Of a DNA stretch of 64,000 nucleotides, positions 51,864-60,700 are shown piece after piece; position 1 is the first letter of the stretch, and each line of letters starts with the position of its first letter. The position numbers were made by a program, and so were the translations under genes. Under the pieces are notes generated by a model that ran no database searches, had not been told where the DNA came from, and saw only the letters and a list, made by a program, of their open reading frames with translations. Origin of the DNA: JAPWJZ01 sp965279315 (GTDB lineage Bacteria; Pseudomonadota; Alphaproteobacteria; Micavibrionales; UBA2020); assembly GCA_965279315.1 (NCBI GenBank), contig OZ257145.1, positions 1,364,001 through 1,428,000 on the forward strand. Direction: 5' to 3'.

Positions 51864-52536
51864 AGACGTAACCCGTATCTGCGTTGCGGATCAGCGCGGG
51901 CGCGGCAGCATCATGCTCGATTTTCTTGCGCAGCTGGCCGATCTGCCATTCGACAGCCTTGGCATCCACCTTGCCCTGCGATTGCCAGCAATAGGGGGCA
52001 AGGGTGTCCACATCCAGCGGCTTGCCCGCATGGCTCGAGAACATTTTCAGCAGTTCTGTGTCGCGCAGGCTCAGGGGAATTTCCCTGCCGTCGCGCTGCG
52101 CCAGCAGGCGGGCGGGATAGACGCGCAGGTCGCCGAAATCGAAATAATCGGACAGTGCCGCCGAATTGCGGCGGGCGAGACATGATTGTGCGGTCTTGTG
52201 CATCAGCGCAGTGATGCCCATCAAATCAAACGGCTTCACGATATATTCGGTCGCGCCCGCCGCCATGCCTTCGGAAATATCGGCGGCGCGTGATTTCGAC
52301 GTGATCAGCAGCACCGGCATATCGGCATCGACGTTGCGGATCTGGCGGCAGATTTCATAGCCCGACATGTCGTCGAGCAGCACATCAAGGCAGGCGATAT
52401 CGGGCTTCACATCCGCAAATTTTTGCAGCGCGTCTGCGCCGCCTGTTGCCGTATGCACCTCGAACCCCTCTTTTTCGAGGAGGTGGGAGAGCAGCTTGAG
52501 CAATTCGGCATTGTTTTCGACGGCGAGGACTTTCAT
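51856..52536 (-). CDS. OmpR-type response regulator with unusual acidic pocket
   Basis: A 226-residue receiver plus winged-helix regulator. The phospho-acceptor is Asp51 in ACLDVLLDDMSGYEI, with LLITSKS and KPFDL. The C-terminal DNA-binding domain has LSLRDTELLKMFSSHAG and AVEWQIGQLRKKIE. Where most receivers have a paired acidic motif, this one has AVENNAE, so one metal-binding acid is Asn. Receivers with such changes may be controlled independently of phosphorylation, which is inference. The gene precedes and overlaps the hybrid kinase gene. Confidence 0.9.
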   Translation of the reverse strand: MKVLAVENNAELLKLLSHLLEKEGFEVHTATGGADALQKFADVKPDIACLDVLLDDMSGYEICRQIRNVDADMPVLLITSKSRAADISEGMAAGATEYIVKPFDLMGITALMHKTAQSCLARRNSAALSDYFDFGDLRVYPARLLAQRDGREIPLSLRDTELLKMFSSHAGKPLDVDTLAPYCWQSQGKVDAKAVEWQIGQLRKKIEHDAAAPALIRNADTGYVFG

Positions 52537-52612
52537 GGATCAATGATGGCAAAGCGCCGCCAGTTGGTCGAGGAAAATCGAATAGTCTGTTGTTTTTATT
52601 TAAAACATTATA

Positions 52613-52626
52613 GGAACGTACGTTCC
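52613..52626. promoter_or_regulatory. 14-base perfect palindrome, candidate operator
   Basis: GGAACGTACGTTCC is perfectly self-complementary and lies in the divergent gap between the response regulator and the methyltransferase-like gene. On the leftward strand it is followed at once by TATAAT, so it would occupy the spacer of a promoter for the regulator gene. A dimeric DNA-binding protein, possibly the OmpR-type regulator itself, is a candidate. Confidence 0.5.
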
Positions 52627-52742
52627 AGAATGCGCATAAACGAAATATAATTGTCGTATTTGCACACGATTCCTATGGAAAATACGGTTTGAAACCGGAT
52701 ATAGTTTCCAAAATTAAAAACGAGTCCATTTTCAGGTGTGTG

Positions 52743-53426
52743 ATGAGTAAAACGCTGCAGAAGCCGGAGGCCGAAAGCCGTCTGACGAATATCAGCAACG
52801 ATTGCTTTGCCGCGATGCAATCCAAAATGTCCCTCGCCATGACGAACGCCTATCACCGCGAAGAAATGGCGGCGATCCGCCGCATCCTGGGCGACATCAC
52901 GGAATCCGACGGCGGGATCGAGCATGTGGTGGCGATCGGCAGCGGCGACCTGCGCTACCTTGACGTCGCGCACGACTTCCGCAAATCCTATACCGCGATT
53001 GAACCCAGCCTTGCGACCGAATTGTCGGTGGCGGAAACCGCCGAGCTGCGCAACCGTTTCGATATCGGCATCGTCGCCAAAAAGCTGGAGGATGTGACGC
53101 AGGAAGACCTGCCGCAGGGGCGCCGCCTGTTTTTCTTCCTGTTCAACGTGTTCCCCTATATCCCCGATGCGCTGGAACTGCAAAAGAACCTCGTCCGCCC
53201 CGGCGATGTGGTGGTGGTGTCCGGCTGGAACAATGACAGTTTCGAGGCGCGGCGGCTGCAGGATATCTATTACGAACATCTCGGCCGTGAATTCAAATGC
53301 GACCTCGCCGCGACCGTGACGAACGGCTATATCGACGGCGTGGAAAAACAGGCGCAGCAATTCGCCAGCACCGCCAGCCGCGTCAAGGGCCGCACGACCG
53401 ATATCCTGACGCTGAAGGTGAAATGA
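52743..53426 (+). CDS. methyltransferase-like protein of unknown function
   Basis: A 227-residue protein with a Rossmann-like core. VVAIGSGDLRYLDVA resembles a SAM-binding glycine loop, AIEPS sits at the end of the second strand, and RRLFFFLFNVFPYI and VVVVSGWNND follow as further strands. This fits class-I methyltransferases, although the acidic residue and family signature are weak. I take ATG 52743; a longer frame from 52689 has no better ribosome site. The last 4 bases overlap the adenylation enzyme gene, so the two are translationally coupled. Confidence 0.55.
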   Translation: MSKTLQKPEAESRLTNISNDCFAAMQSKMSLAMTNAYHREEMAAIRRILGDITESDGGIEHVVAIGSGDLRYLDVAHDFRKSYTAIEPSLATELSVAETAELRNRFDIGIVAKKLEDVTQEDLPQGRRLFFFLFNVFPYIPDALELQKNLVRPGDVVVVSGWNNDSFEARRLQDIYYEHLGREFKCDLAATVTNGYIDGVEKQAQQFASTASRVKGRTTDILTLKVK

Positions 53427-55039
53427 TGCGCTACCTGCTGCATGATGTATTCACCGAAAACTGCCGCAAAACGCCGGATGCCGCCGCTATTGTCAACGAA
53501 GACGGATCGCGCCTGACCTATGCGGCATTGAATGCGCTGTCGAACCGTTTTGCCGCCATCATCGCGCCGCTGAAATCCGACATCCGCCGGAAACCCTTCG
53601 TCGGCATCATTTCCCCCGTCCATGCCGCCAGCATTGCGGCGGTGCTGGGCACGCTGAAGCTCGGCTGCGCTTATGTGCCGCTGGATGAATATTCGCCGAC
53701 CGAACGCCTTGCCAAGATCATCGACAACACGAAACTGGATGTGCTTTGTGTCGATAGCCATTTGTACGTTGAACACGCAGCCCTGTTCGACCACCCGCAT
53801 ATCGGGAAAGTGATTTTGCTGGATGGCGACGTGGCGGTGGCGGCGTCTTCCAAAAATATACTTTTTGCCGATGTGCTGGCGGCGCAGGATGCCGAACCGC
53901 CACTGCTCAATCAGGTCTGCGACGACCTTGCCTATATCCTGCACAGCTCCGGCTCGACCGGCGTGCCCAAGGGCATCATGCTGACGCACCGCAACGCGCG
54001 CACCTTCACCGACTGGATGCAGGCGGAATTCAAATTGACGCCGCAGGACGTGGTCGCATCGCGTGCGCCGTTCAAGTTTGATTTGTCGGTGTTCGATATT
54101 TTCAACACCTTTCAGGCGGGCGCGACGCTCGCCTGTTTCGACTGGAACAAAAAGCGCGAAGCGGATGCGAAGCATGCCGATTATGTGGCGCTGCTGGAAC
54201 GTGAATGCGTGACGATGCTTTATACCACGCCCTCCACCTTTATCGCGCTGCTCAACCGCGGCGGGCTGGCGGATGCGGAATTGAAGCTGCGCACCATCAT
54301 GTATGCGGGCGAACCGTTCCCGCCCGCGCAGCTGAAAAAAGTGATGGAGGCGTTGCCGGGCGTGGGTGTTGCCAATATCTACGGCCCCACCGAAACCAAC
54401 ATCATCACTTATTTCTGGGTGCCCGAACCGCCGCAGACGGATGATCCCATCCCGTTGGGCGCGGTCGTGGAAGACACCGAAATCCTGGTCGTCAGCGAAG
54501 ACCGCAGCCGCGTATGCGCGCCGAATGAATTGGGCGAATTGTGGTGCCGTGGCGGCACGGTCACGCTCGGATACCTCGGCATGGACGATAAAACGCGCGA
54601 CAGCCTTGTGCAAAGCCCCGTGCATCCGTATCCCGCGCTGTTCTGGCGCACGGGCGATTTCGGTTTTTACGATGAAAACGGCGTGCTGCATTACCGCGGC
54701 CGCCGCGATCACATGGTCAAGGTCAAGGGCTTCCGCATCGAACTGGGCGAGATTGAAAATGCGCTCTCGCAATTCGCCGCGCTGGATGAATTCGCGGTCG
54801 TCGCCGTGCCGGATGCAAAATACGGCAACCGTTTGTATTGCCATTTCGCCGCGCTGAAAGGCCGCACGGCAAACGAGGGCGAGCTGCGCGAATTTTTGGC
54901 GAAGAAGCTGCCCGAATATATGATCCCCTTCGCCTTTACGGGCTGGGAAACCCTGCCCAAGACATCGTCGGGCAAGGTCGATCGCGTATTGCTGGCCGAA
55001 AAGTCCGCTGGCGCGGGAGAGTTCAGGCAAGCTGTCTGA
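53423..55039 (+). CDS. stand-alone amino-acid-type adenylation enzyme (NRPS A domain/DltA-like)
   Basis: A 538-residue AMP-forming ligase with all A-domain cores: LHSSGSTGVPKGIMLTH (A3), FKFDLSVFDIF (A4, with the Asp that holds an alpha-amino group), NIYGPTETNI (A5), RTGDFGFY (A7), GRRDHMVKVKGFRIELGEIE (A8) and LPKTSSGKVDR (A10, catalytic Lys). No carrier or condensation domain is attached, so a free carrier protein or CoA must accept the acyl group. The A4 Asp argues for an amino acid substrate. Its 3' end overlaps the convergent sulfotransferase gene by 17 bases. Confidence 0.9.
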   Translation: MMRYLLHDVFTENCRKTPDAAAIVNEDGSRLTYAALNALSNRFAAIIAPLKSDIRRKPFVGIISPVHAASIAAVLGTLKLGCAYVPLDEYSPTERLAKIIDNTKLDVLCVDSHLYVEHAALFDHPHIGKVILLDGDVAVAASSKNILFADVLAAQDAEPPLLNQVCDDLAYILHSSGSTGVPKGIMLTHRNARTFTDWMQAEFKLTPQDVVASRAPFKFDLSVFDIFNTFQAGATLACFDWNKKREADAKHADYVALLERECVTMLYTTPSTFIALLNRGGLADAELKLRTIMYAGEPFPPAQLKKVMEALPGVGVANIYGPTETNIITYFWVPEPPQTDDPIPLGAVVEDTEILVVSEDRSRVCAPNELGELWCRGGTVTLGYLGMDDKTRDSLVQSPVHPYPALFWRTGDFGFYDENGVLHYRGRRDHMVKVKGFRIELGEIENALSQFAALDEFAVVAVPDAKYGNRLYCHFAALKGRTANEGELREFLAKKLPEYMIPFAFTGWETLPKTSSGKVDRVLLAEKSAGAGEFRQAV

Positions 55040-56222
55040 TGATATCCGCGACATCCGCGAAAGCGGGGTCGGGAGCGGCGGCGGGCTTGCTGAATACAGC
55101 CGAGCACGCAGCGGCAAAGACGGGATCGGTCGTCTGCAATTCACCGGTCAGCGCAAATGATGCCGCAAAGGCAGGGTCGATCTTGGCCATCATGCGCAGG
55201 TAAATGTCGAAGCATCCGCCCGGGCCCGCCAGATGGTGCTGGAACTGAGGCGGAAAGGCATCGAGCGGCACAGGTTTTTCGGTTGGAGGGTCAACCCTTT
55301 GGGATTTGACGATGCGGTCATAATACGGGACGTCCCCGTCATAATCGGTGGTGAAGGCTTTGCCTTCGCCCAGCCATGCCCGCATGCTGTCGGCATAGCG
55401 GATGCCAAGCGCGTGGCTCAGGCTGCGCATGGCGGCTTCCGGTTCACTGCGGAACATCGTGCTGTCCATGACAATCGCGTCGGGCGTCGCGGCGAAATGC
55501 TGGTGCAGCGCCTCCCATCCCGTGATGCGGCAGGCGAAAATGCGCGCAAGGACCTTGTCGAAACCGGCAAGGCTTGCATCGGGATTTTGCAGCCGTTCCT
55601 TGGTCGTCGCCCAGTTTTTATCGCCGACGCTTGTCGCCAGCGCATCAAGGCTGACGTATCCCGCATCCTGGGCGGTTTCCTCGGACAGGTGAAGCAGCAC
55701 GGGAATTTGCATCACGGGGTCGCGGTGGATTTTCTGGTCGCGCGTGAACAACATGCGGTAGAGAGCACCGTGCCGCGAAAAATCGTCGCCATCGGCCAGC
55801 GCCTCTTGCAACGCGGTGCCATCGGTATAACAGGTGTCGCGCGCATAGCTGCCGAGCTCGGCCGCATCGCCATGCCGCACCATCATTTTGAACAGGGAAT
55901 GCATGGTCAGAAGCGGATTGCGGATCAGGAAAATTTGGCCTTCGCACAAATCGCGCCAGCGCAACCACGCAGCGCCCGGTGGAATGTAATCGGCGACGTT
56001 CTTGACCAGTACGGTGACCCTGCCGTCATGTCCGTCAAGGCGGCCAAGGATATATTCATACGTCTTTTCCTCGCGCGCGGCATCGTCGTAAATCGCGAAG
56101 GGGTCGTTGACCTGCAGCTGGATATCGGGGCTGCCGGACAGCGCGCGTTCCAGCGCGGTCGAACTGCTCCGCGCGGGTGCCAGCAGCGATATCAGCCGCA
56201 AGCCCGATTTTTTTCGCGCCAT
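55023..56222 (-). CDS. sulfotransferase-family protein
   Basis: A 399-residue protein with the PAPS-binding loop PARSSSTALERALSGSPD at about residues 16-33 and the second nucleotide motif FLIRNPLLTMHSLFKMM. Both are hallmarks of sulfotransferases, though family members can also be inactive. I start at ATG 56222; a leftward frame continues far upstream but loses family resemblance and overlaps the divergent gene. A TTG 33 bases upstream with AAAGGGG is an alternative. It sits convergent to the adenylation gene and divergent (54 bases) from the alpha-oxoamine synthase. Confidence 0.78.
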   Translation of the reverse strand: MARKKSGLRLISLLAPARSSSTALERALSGSPDIQLQVNDPFAIYDDAAREEKTYEYILGRLDGHDGRVTVLVKNVADYIPPGAAWLRWRDLCEGQIFLIRNPLLTMHSLFKMMVRHGDAAELGSYARDTCYTDGTALQEALADGDDFSRHGALYRMLFTRDQKIHRDPVMQIPVLLHLSEETAQDAGYVSLDALATSVGDKNWATTKERLQNPDASLAGFDKVLARIFACRITGWEALHQHFAATPDAIVMDSTMFRSEPEAAMRSLSHALGIRYADSMRAWLGEGKAFTTDYDGDVPYYDRIVKSQRVDPPTEKPVPLDAFPPQFQHHLAGPGGCFDIYLRMMAKIDPAFAASFALTGELQTTDPVFAAACSAVFSKPAAAPDPAFADVADIIRQLA

Positions 56223-56276
56223 CAATTCTGCATAAGCTTCACCTGACAAAATCAACCCCTTTAAAGGAACAATACC

Positions 56277-57512
56277 ATGAATACAGAAGACAAAATGATC
56301 GAAGCCAACGAAAATGAAAACCGGCGCGCCCTGATACGCCAGATGTTCAAGCGTATGAAGCAGTACAACGTCTCCGCCCTTGAAATCAAGGGGCGTCAGA
56401 TCCGCGTCTCGAAAGACCACTGGGTGACGGATTTCGCCTCCTGCAACTATCTCGGCTATGACCTTGACCCGTCCATCAAGCTGAACGTCGATGATGAAAT
56501 CGCGCGCTGGGGCGTGCATCCCAGCTGGTGCCGCCTTGTGGCCAGCCCCCAAATCTACACCGATCTCGAAGGCCGCCTCGCGAAGCTGGTCGGCACGGAA
56601 GCCACGCTGATTTTGCCGACCGTCACGCTGATTTCCATCGGCATCATCCCCGCGCTGATCGGCAAGACGGGCGTGATGTTCCTCGACAAATCCGGCCATG
56701 AAACCATGTATGAAGGCTGCAAGATCGCCCGCGATTCCGGCGCGACGCTGAAAAGCTTCAAACAGGGCGATTTCGCAACGCTCGAAAAACTGCTGGCCGA
56801 GCACAAGGACAACCCGCGCAAGATGATCCTTGTGGACGGCGTGTACAGCATGACCGGCGATTATGCCGACATCAGATCGTTGCAAGCGCTGGCTAAAAAA
56901 TACGATGCGATCCTGTATATCGACGATGCGCATGGCTTCGGCGTCGTTGGCGAAAATCCCGATGAAAACTGCCCCTTCGGTTACAAGGGCAACGGCATCG
57001 TGAAATACGCGGGCTGCGACTACGAAAATATTCTTTATGTCGGTGGCTGCTCCAAGGCCTATTCCTCGCTTGCGGCCTTCATTGCGTGTTCCGCCAAGAT
57101 GAAGACCTTCCTGCAGGCCTTCGCAACGCCCTACGACCTCTCCGGTCCTTGCCCCACCGCATCGCTGGCGACGCTGTGGAAAGGCCTCGATGTGAACGAG
57201 GAACGCGGCGATACCTACCGCAAGAAACTGTGGGACCTGACACATCGCGGCATCAATGGGTTGCGCCAGCTGGGCTTCGAGGTCGTGAACACCTCGGGCT
57301 TCCCCATCGTGTCGGTGAAAATCGGCGACACCGAAAAATTGATCGAAACGGCTAATTTCATGTTCGATGCGGGCATGATGGCCACGATCTGCCCCTATCC
57401 GATGGTCATCAAGGGCGAGGAAGTGCATCGCCTGACCTTCACAGCGGCGAATTCGTCCGAAGACGTCACCAAACTGCTCGACGTCTTCGCGCAGATGAAA
57501 AAGATGCTCTGA
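56277..57512 (+). CDS. alpha-oxoamine synthase-family PLP enzyme
   Basis: A 411-residue fold-type I enzyme of the KBL/BioF/serine-palmitoyltransferase group. DFASCNYLGY is the family entry motif, DKSGHETMYEG carries the His that stacks on PLP, YIDDAHGFGVVG holds the PLP-binding Asp/His, and the Schiff-base Lys is in VGGCSKAYSSLAAFI. It would condense an amino acid with an acyl thioester and release CO2. The active-site surroundings differ from BioF and KBL. No bio genes are near. AAAGGAA precedes the ATG. A terminator follows. Confidence 0.85.
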   Translation: MNTEDKMIEANENENRRALIRQMFKRMKQYNVSALEIKGRQIRVSKDHWVTDFASCNYLGYDLDPSIKLNVDDEIARWGVHPSWCRLVASPQIYTDLEGRLAKLVGTEATLILPTVTLISIGIIPALIGKTGVMFLDKSGHETMYEGCKIARDSGATLKSFKQGDFATLEKLLAEHKDNPRKMILVDGVYSMTGDYADIRSLQALAKKYDAILYIDDAHGFGVVGENPDENCPFGYKGNGIVKYAGCDYENILYVGGCSKAYSSLAAFIACSAKMKTFLQAFATPYDLSGPCPTASLATLWKGLDVNEERGDTYRKKLWDLTHRGINGLRQLGFEVVNTSGFPIVSVKIGDTEKLIETANFMFDAGMMATICPYPMVIKGEEVHRLTFTAANSSEDVTKLLDVFAQMKKML

Positions 57513-57532
57513 GCATAAATTATTCCATAAAT

Positions 57533-57580
57533 AACCGCCCAAAAGCCTGTAATAAAACGGCTTTTGGGCGGTTTTCATTT
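57533..57580 (+). terminator. Rho-independent terminator after the alpha-oxoamine synthase
   Basis: AACCGCCCAAAAGCC (57533-57547) pairs perfectly over 15 bases with GGCTTTTGGGCGGTT (57559-57573), 11-base loop, followed by TTCATTTT. It ends the biosynthetic cluster and separates it from the RTX gene. The remaining gap to 57746 is AT-rich and presumably carries the RTX promoter, but I saw no clear boxes. Confidence 0.88.
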
Positions 57581-57746
57581 TAATCCGATATTAAGCATCC
57601 TTCCCTATTATCAAAATAATTGTCTGGCCTATGTGAATACAGGGGTTTTGTGCAGCCGGTCGCGGGATTTTTTTACACCGTTTTCGCCAGCCATGCTTTA
57701 ATAAATCCTGGATTTTTGACGGCAGATTTTTTCAAAGGGGAATATC

Positions 57747-60700
57747 ATGGCTTTAGTTCAAGGCACAGGCGCGAATGACGGCCCCGATAACCCCGACATG
57801 ATTGGTACAAACGGCCCCGACACAATCGATGGCTTGTCGGGTAATGACTGGATCCAGACGCTTGGCGGCAATGATACGCTGATCGGCGGCACGGGCAGTG
57901 ACGCGCTGTGGTCCGGCACGGGCGCGGATACGATGACAGGCGGCACGGGCGCCATGACAGGCGACCTGCAGGGCAACGACACCTATCACATCGACAACGT
58001 GGGCGATGTCATCATCGAATACGCGGCGCAGGGCATCGACCGTATCCACGCCTATATCAGCTATGACATGACCACCGGTCTCAGCGTCAACGTTGAAAAC
58101 ATGCGTCTTGTCGGCTTTGCCACGGGCATCAACGCGATCGGCAACGACCTGAACAACACGCTGGAGGGCAACCGCGAGCAGAACACGCTGGCCGGCGGGC
58201 TCGGTGACGACACCTATATCATTTACAATGAAGCAGATGCCTCCAAAAAAGACATTATCATTGAAAACGCCGGGGAAGGCTCGGACACGTATAGCGTCAA
58301 TTTTACCTTCGCGCTCGGGTCTTCCGCGCTCAGCATCGAAAACATCACCCTGACCGGCACCAAGCTGATCAACGCGACCGGCAACGAGGTCGATAACGTC
58401 CTGACCGGCAACATTGCCAAAAACACGCTCACCGGCGGCCTCGGCAACGATACCTATGTCATCCAGGATGCAACCGACGTCATCAAGGAAAACGCGGGCG
58501 AGGGCAACGACACTGTCGTGATCAAGGACAAAAGCTACAGCATCGCCACGCAGCTGAACCTTGAAAACATCACCCTGACCGGCACGGCGACCTCGACTGC
58601 AACGGGCAATACCGGTGCCAATATCCTGAACGGCAACGCCGGTTCCAACACGCTCGACGGCCTGGGCGGCGCGGATACGATGACGGGGTACAAGGGAAAC
58701 GACGTTTACATCGTCGACAACATCGGCGACATCGTGGCCGAAGGCGGCACCGACGGTTCCGGCCTTGATGAAGTGCGTGCCAGCGTCACCTATAGCCTTG
58801 TCGTCGACATCGAGAACCTGACCCTGACGGGCAGCGCCAACATCAATGGCACCGGCACCAACCTTGCGAACACCATGACGGGAAACGCCGGCCTTAACAC
58901 GCTGATCGGCGGCCTGGGCGATGATTATTATTACGTCCAGAACGTCGGCGATGTGATTTCTGAAATCACGGGCGAGGGCATCGACCGCGCTTTCACGACC
59001 TCCAATTTCAACATGGACACGAATGCCGACCAGGTGGAGATCCTCACGCTGCTGGGCACGCTCAGCATCAACGGCACCGGCAACGCGCTTGATAACACCA
59101 TCAACGGAAATACCGGCGTGAACGTCATTTTCGGGCGCGGCGGCGAAGACACCATTTACGGCAATGGCGGCAATGACATCCTCTATGGCGAAGGCGAAAC
59201 CGATACCATTTTCGGCGATGCGGGCAATGACACGATATTAGGCGGCGATGGCGACGATTTCACCATCGAAGGCAACGCAGGCAACGACGTCCTGAACGGC
59301 GGCAATGGCAATGACGGTCTGGTGGGCGGCGCGGGCATCGACACCTTTATCGGCGGCCTTGGCGACGACGCTTTCAACGTGACCGAAGCGAACGAAAAAA
59401 TCACGGAATATATCGGCGAAGGCGTCGATACGGTTATCACAAACTTGAAATCTTTCACACTGGCTCCGGTGACCGCGACTCAGGAGCTTGAAAACCTGGG
59501 CCTGTATGGTACGGCGGTTATTGGTATTGGCAACGAAATCGGCAACAGCATCAGCGGCTGGAGCAACAACAATACCCTCTTTGGGATGGCGGGCAACGAC
59601 ATCCTCAGCGATACACTGGGCGGCAACGATACGCTCGACGGAGGTTCGGGCGTCGATGCGATGACAGGCGGTGTCGGCAACGACACTTATTTTGTCGATA
59701 ACTCACTCGATGTTGTGAACGAGAATCTCCTTGAGGGAACGGCCGACGTCATTTACTCCAGCGTTTCCTATGACATGAGTGTTTCAGCACCCGGCGAAAT
59801 CGAATACCTGACCCTGACCGGCAGCGCCATCACCGGCATCGGCAACGACAATGGCAACACGCTGACCGGAAATTCGCAGGTCAATACGCTGATTGGCGGG
59901 CTTGGCGCCGATGGCTATATCGTCGACAATATGTCCGATGTGATCATAGAACTGGCCGGCGACAGCGTCGCGGATATCCTGGCTGGCCGCGGCGGCGACA
60001 CGATTTTCTCCTCCGTCACCTATGTGTTGGCAGCCGATGGCGCAAATTACGAGATCGAGGGCCTGACGCTGACCGGCACGACCAATATCAACGGCACCGG
60101 CAATGCGGGCGCCAACACGCTGACCGGCAACAGCGGCGCAAACATCCTGACGGGCGGGCTTGGCGATGACTGGTATGTCGTCAATGACCTCGATGACGTC
60201 AACAAGGACACTTTCGTCGAACTGATCGGCGGCGGCTCTGATGGCCTGCTCGCCAGCATTTCCGTCACGCTCAAGACGGCGAGCACGGTGTACGATATCG
60301 AAAACGTGACGCTGGTCAAAGATGCGGGCAACATCAACGCGACAGGCAACGCGCTTCAAAACACCCTGATCGGCAGCGACGGGAGCAATACGCTGGACGG
60401 CTCCACAGGCGCCGATTTCCTTCAGGGCGGCCTTGGCAACGACACCTATATCCTCGACGAGGCGGCCGATTTCGTGACAGAAACGCTGCCGGGCGGCATC
60501 GACACCATTTTCGCCAATTTCACCTACAACCTGACGACCGACGTCACCTTCGTCGAAAACCTGACGCTCTACGGCAACCTTGTCATCGACGGCACCGGTA
60601 ATACAGACAACAACACGATTATCGGCAACGTCGCCGCAAATACGTTGTGGGGGCTGGACGGCCTCGACACGCTGGATGGCGGCGGCGATGCCGACGTGCT

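Noticed and set aside
56223..57578. Upstream extension of the sulfotransferase frame
   Set aside because: The extension lies antisense to the alpha-oxoamine synthase and has no family resemblance, so I start at ATG 56222.
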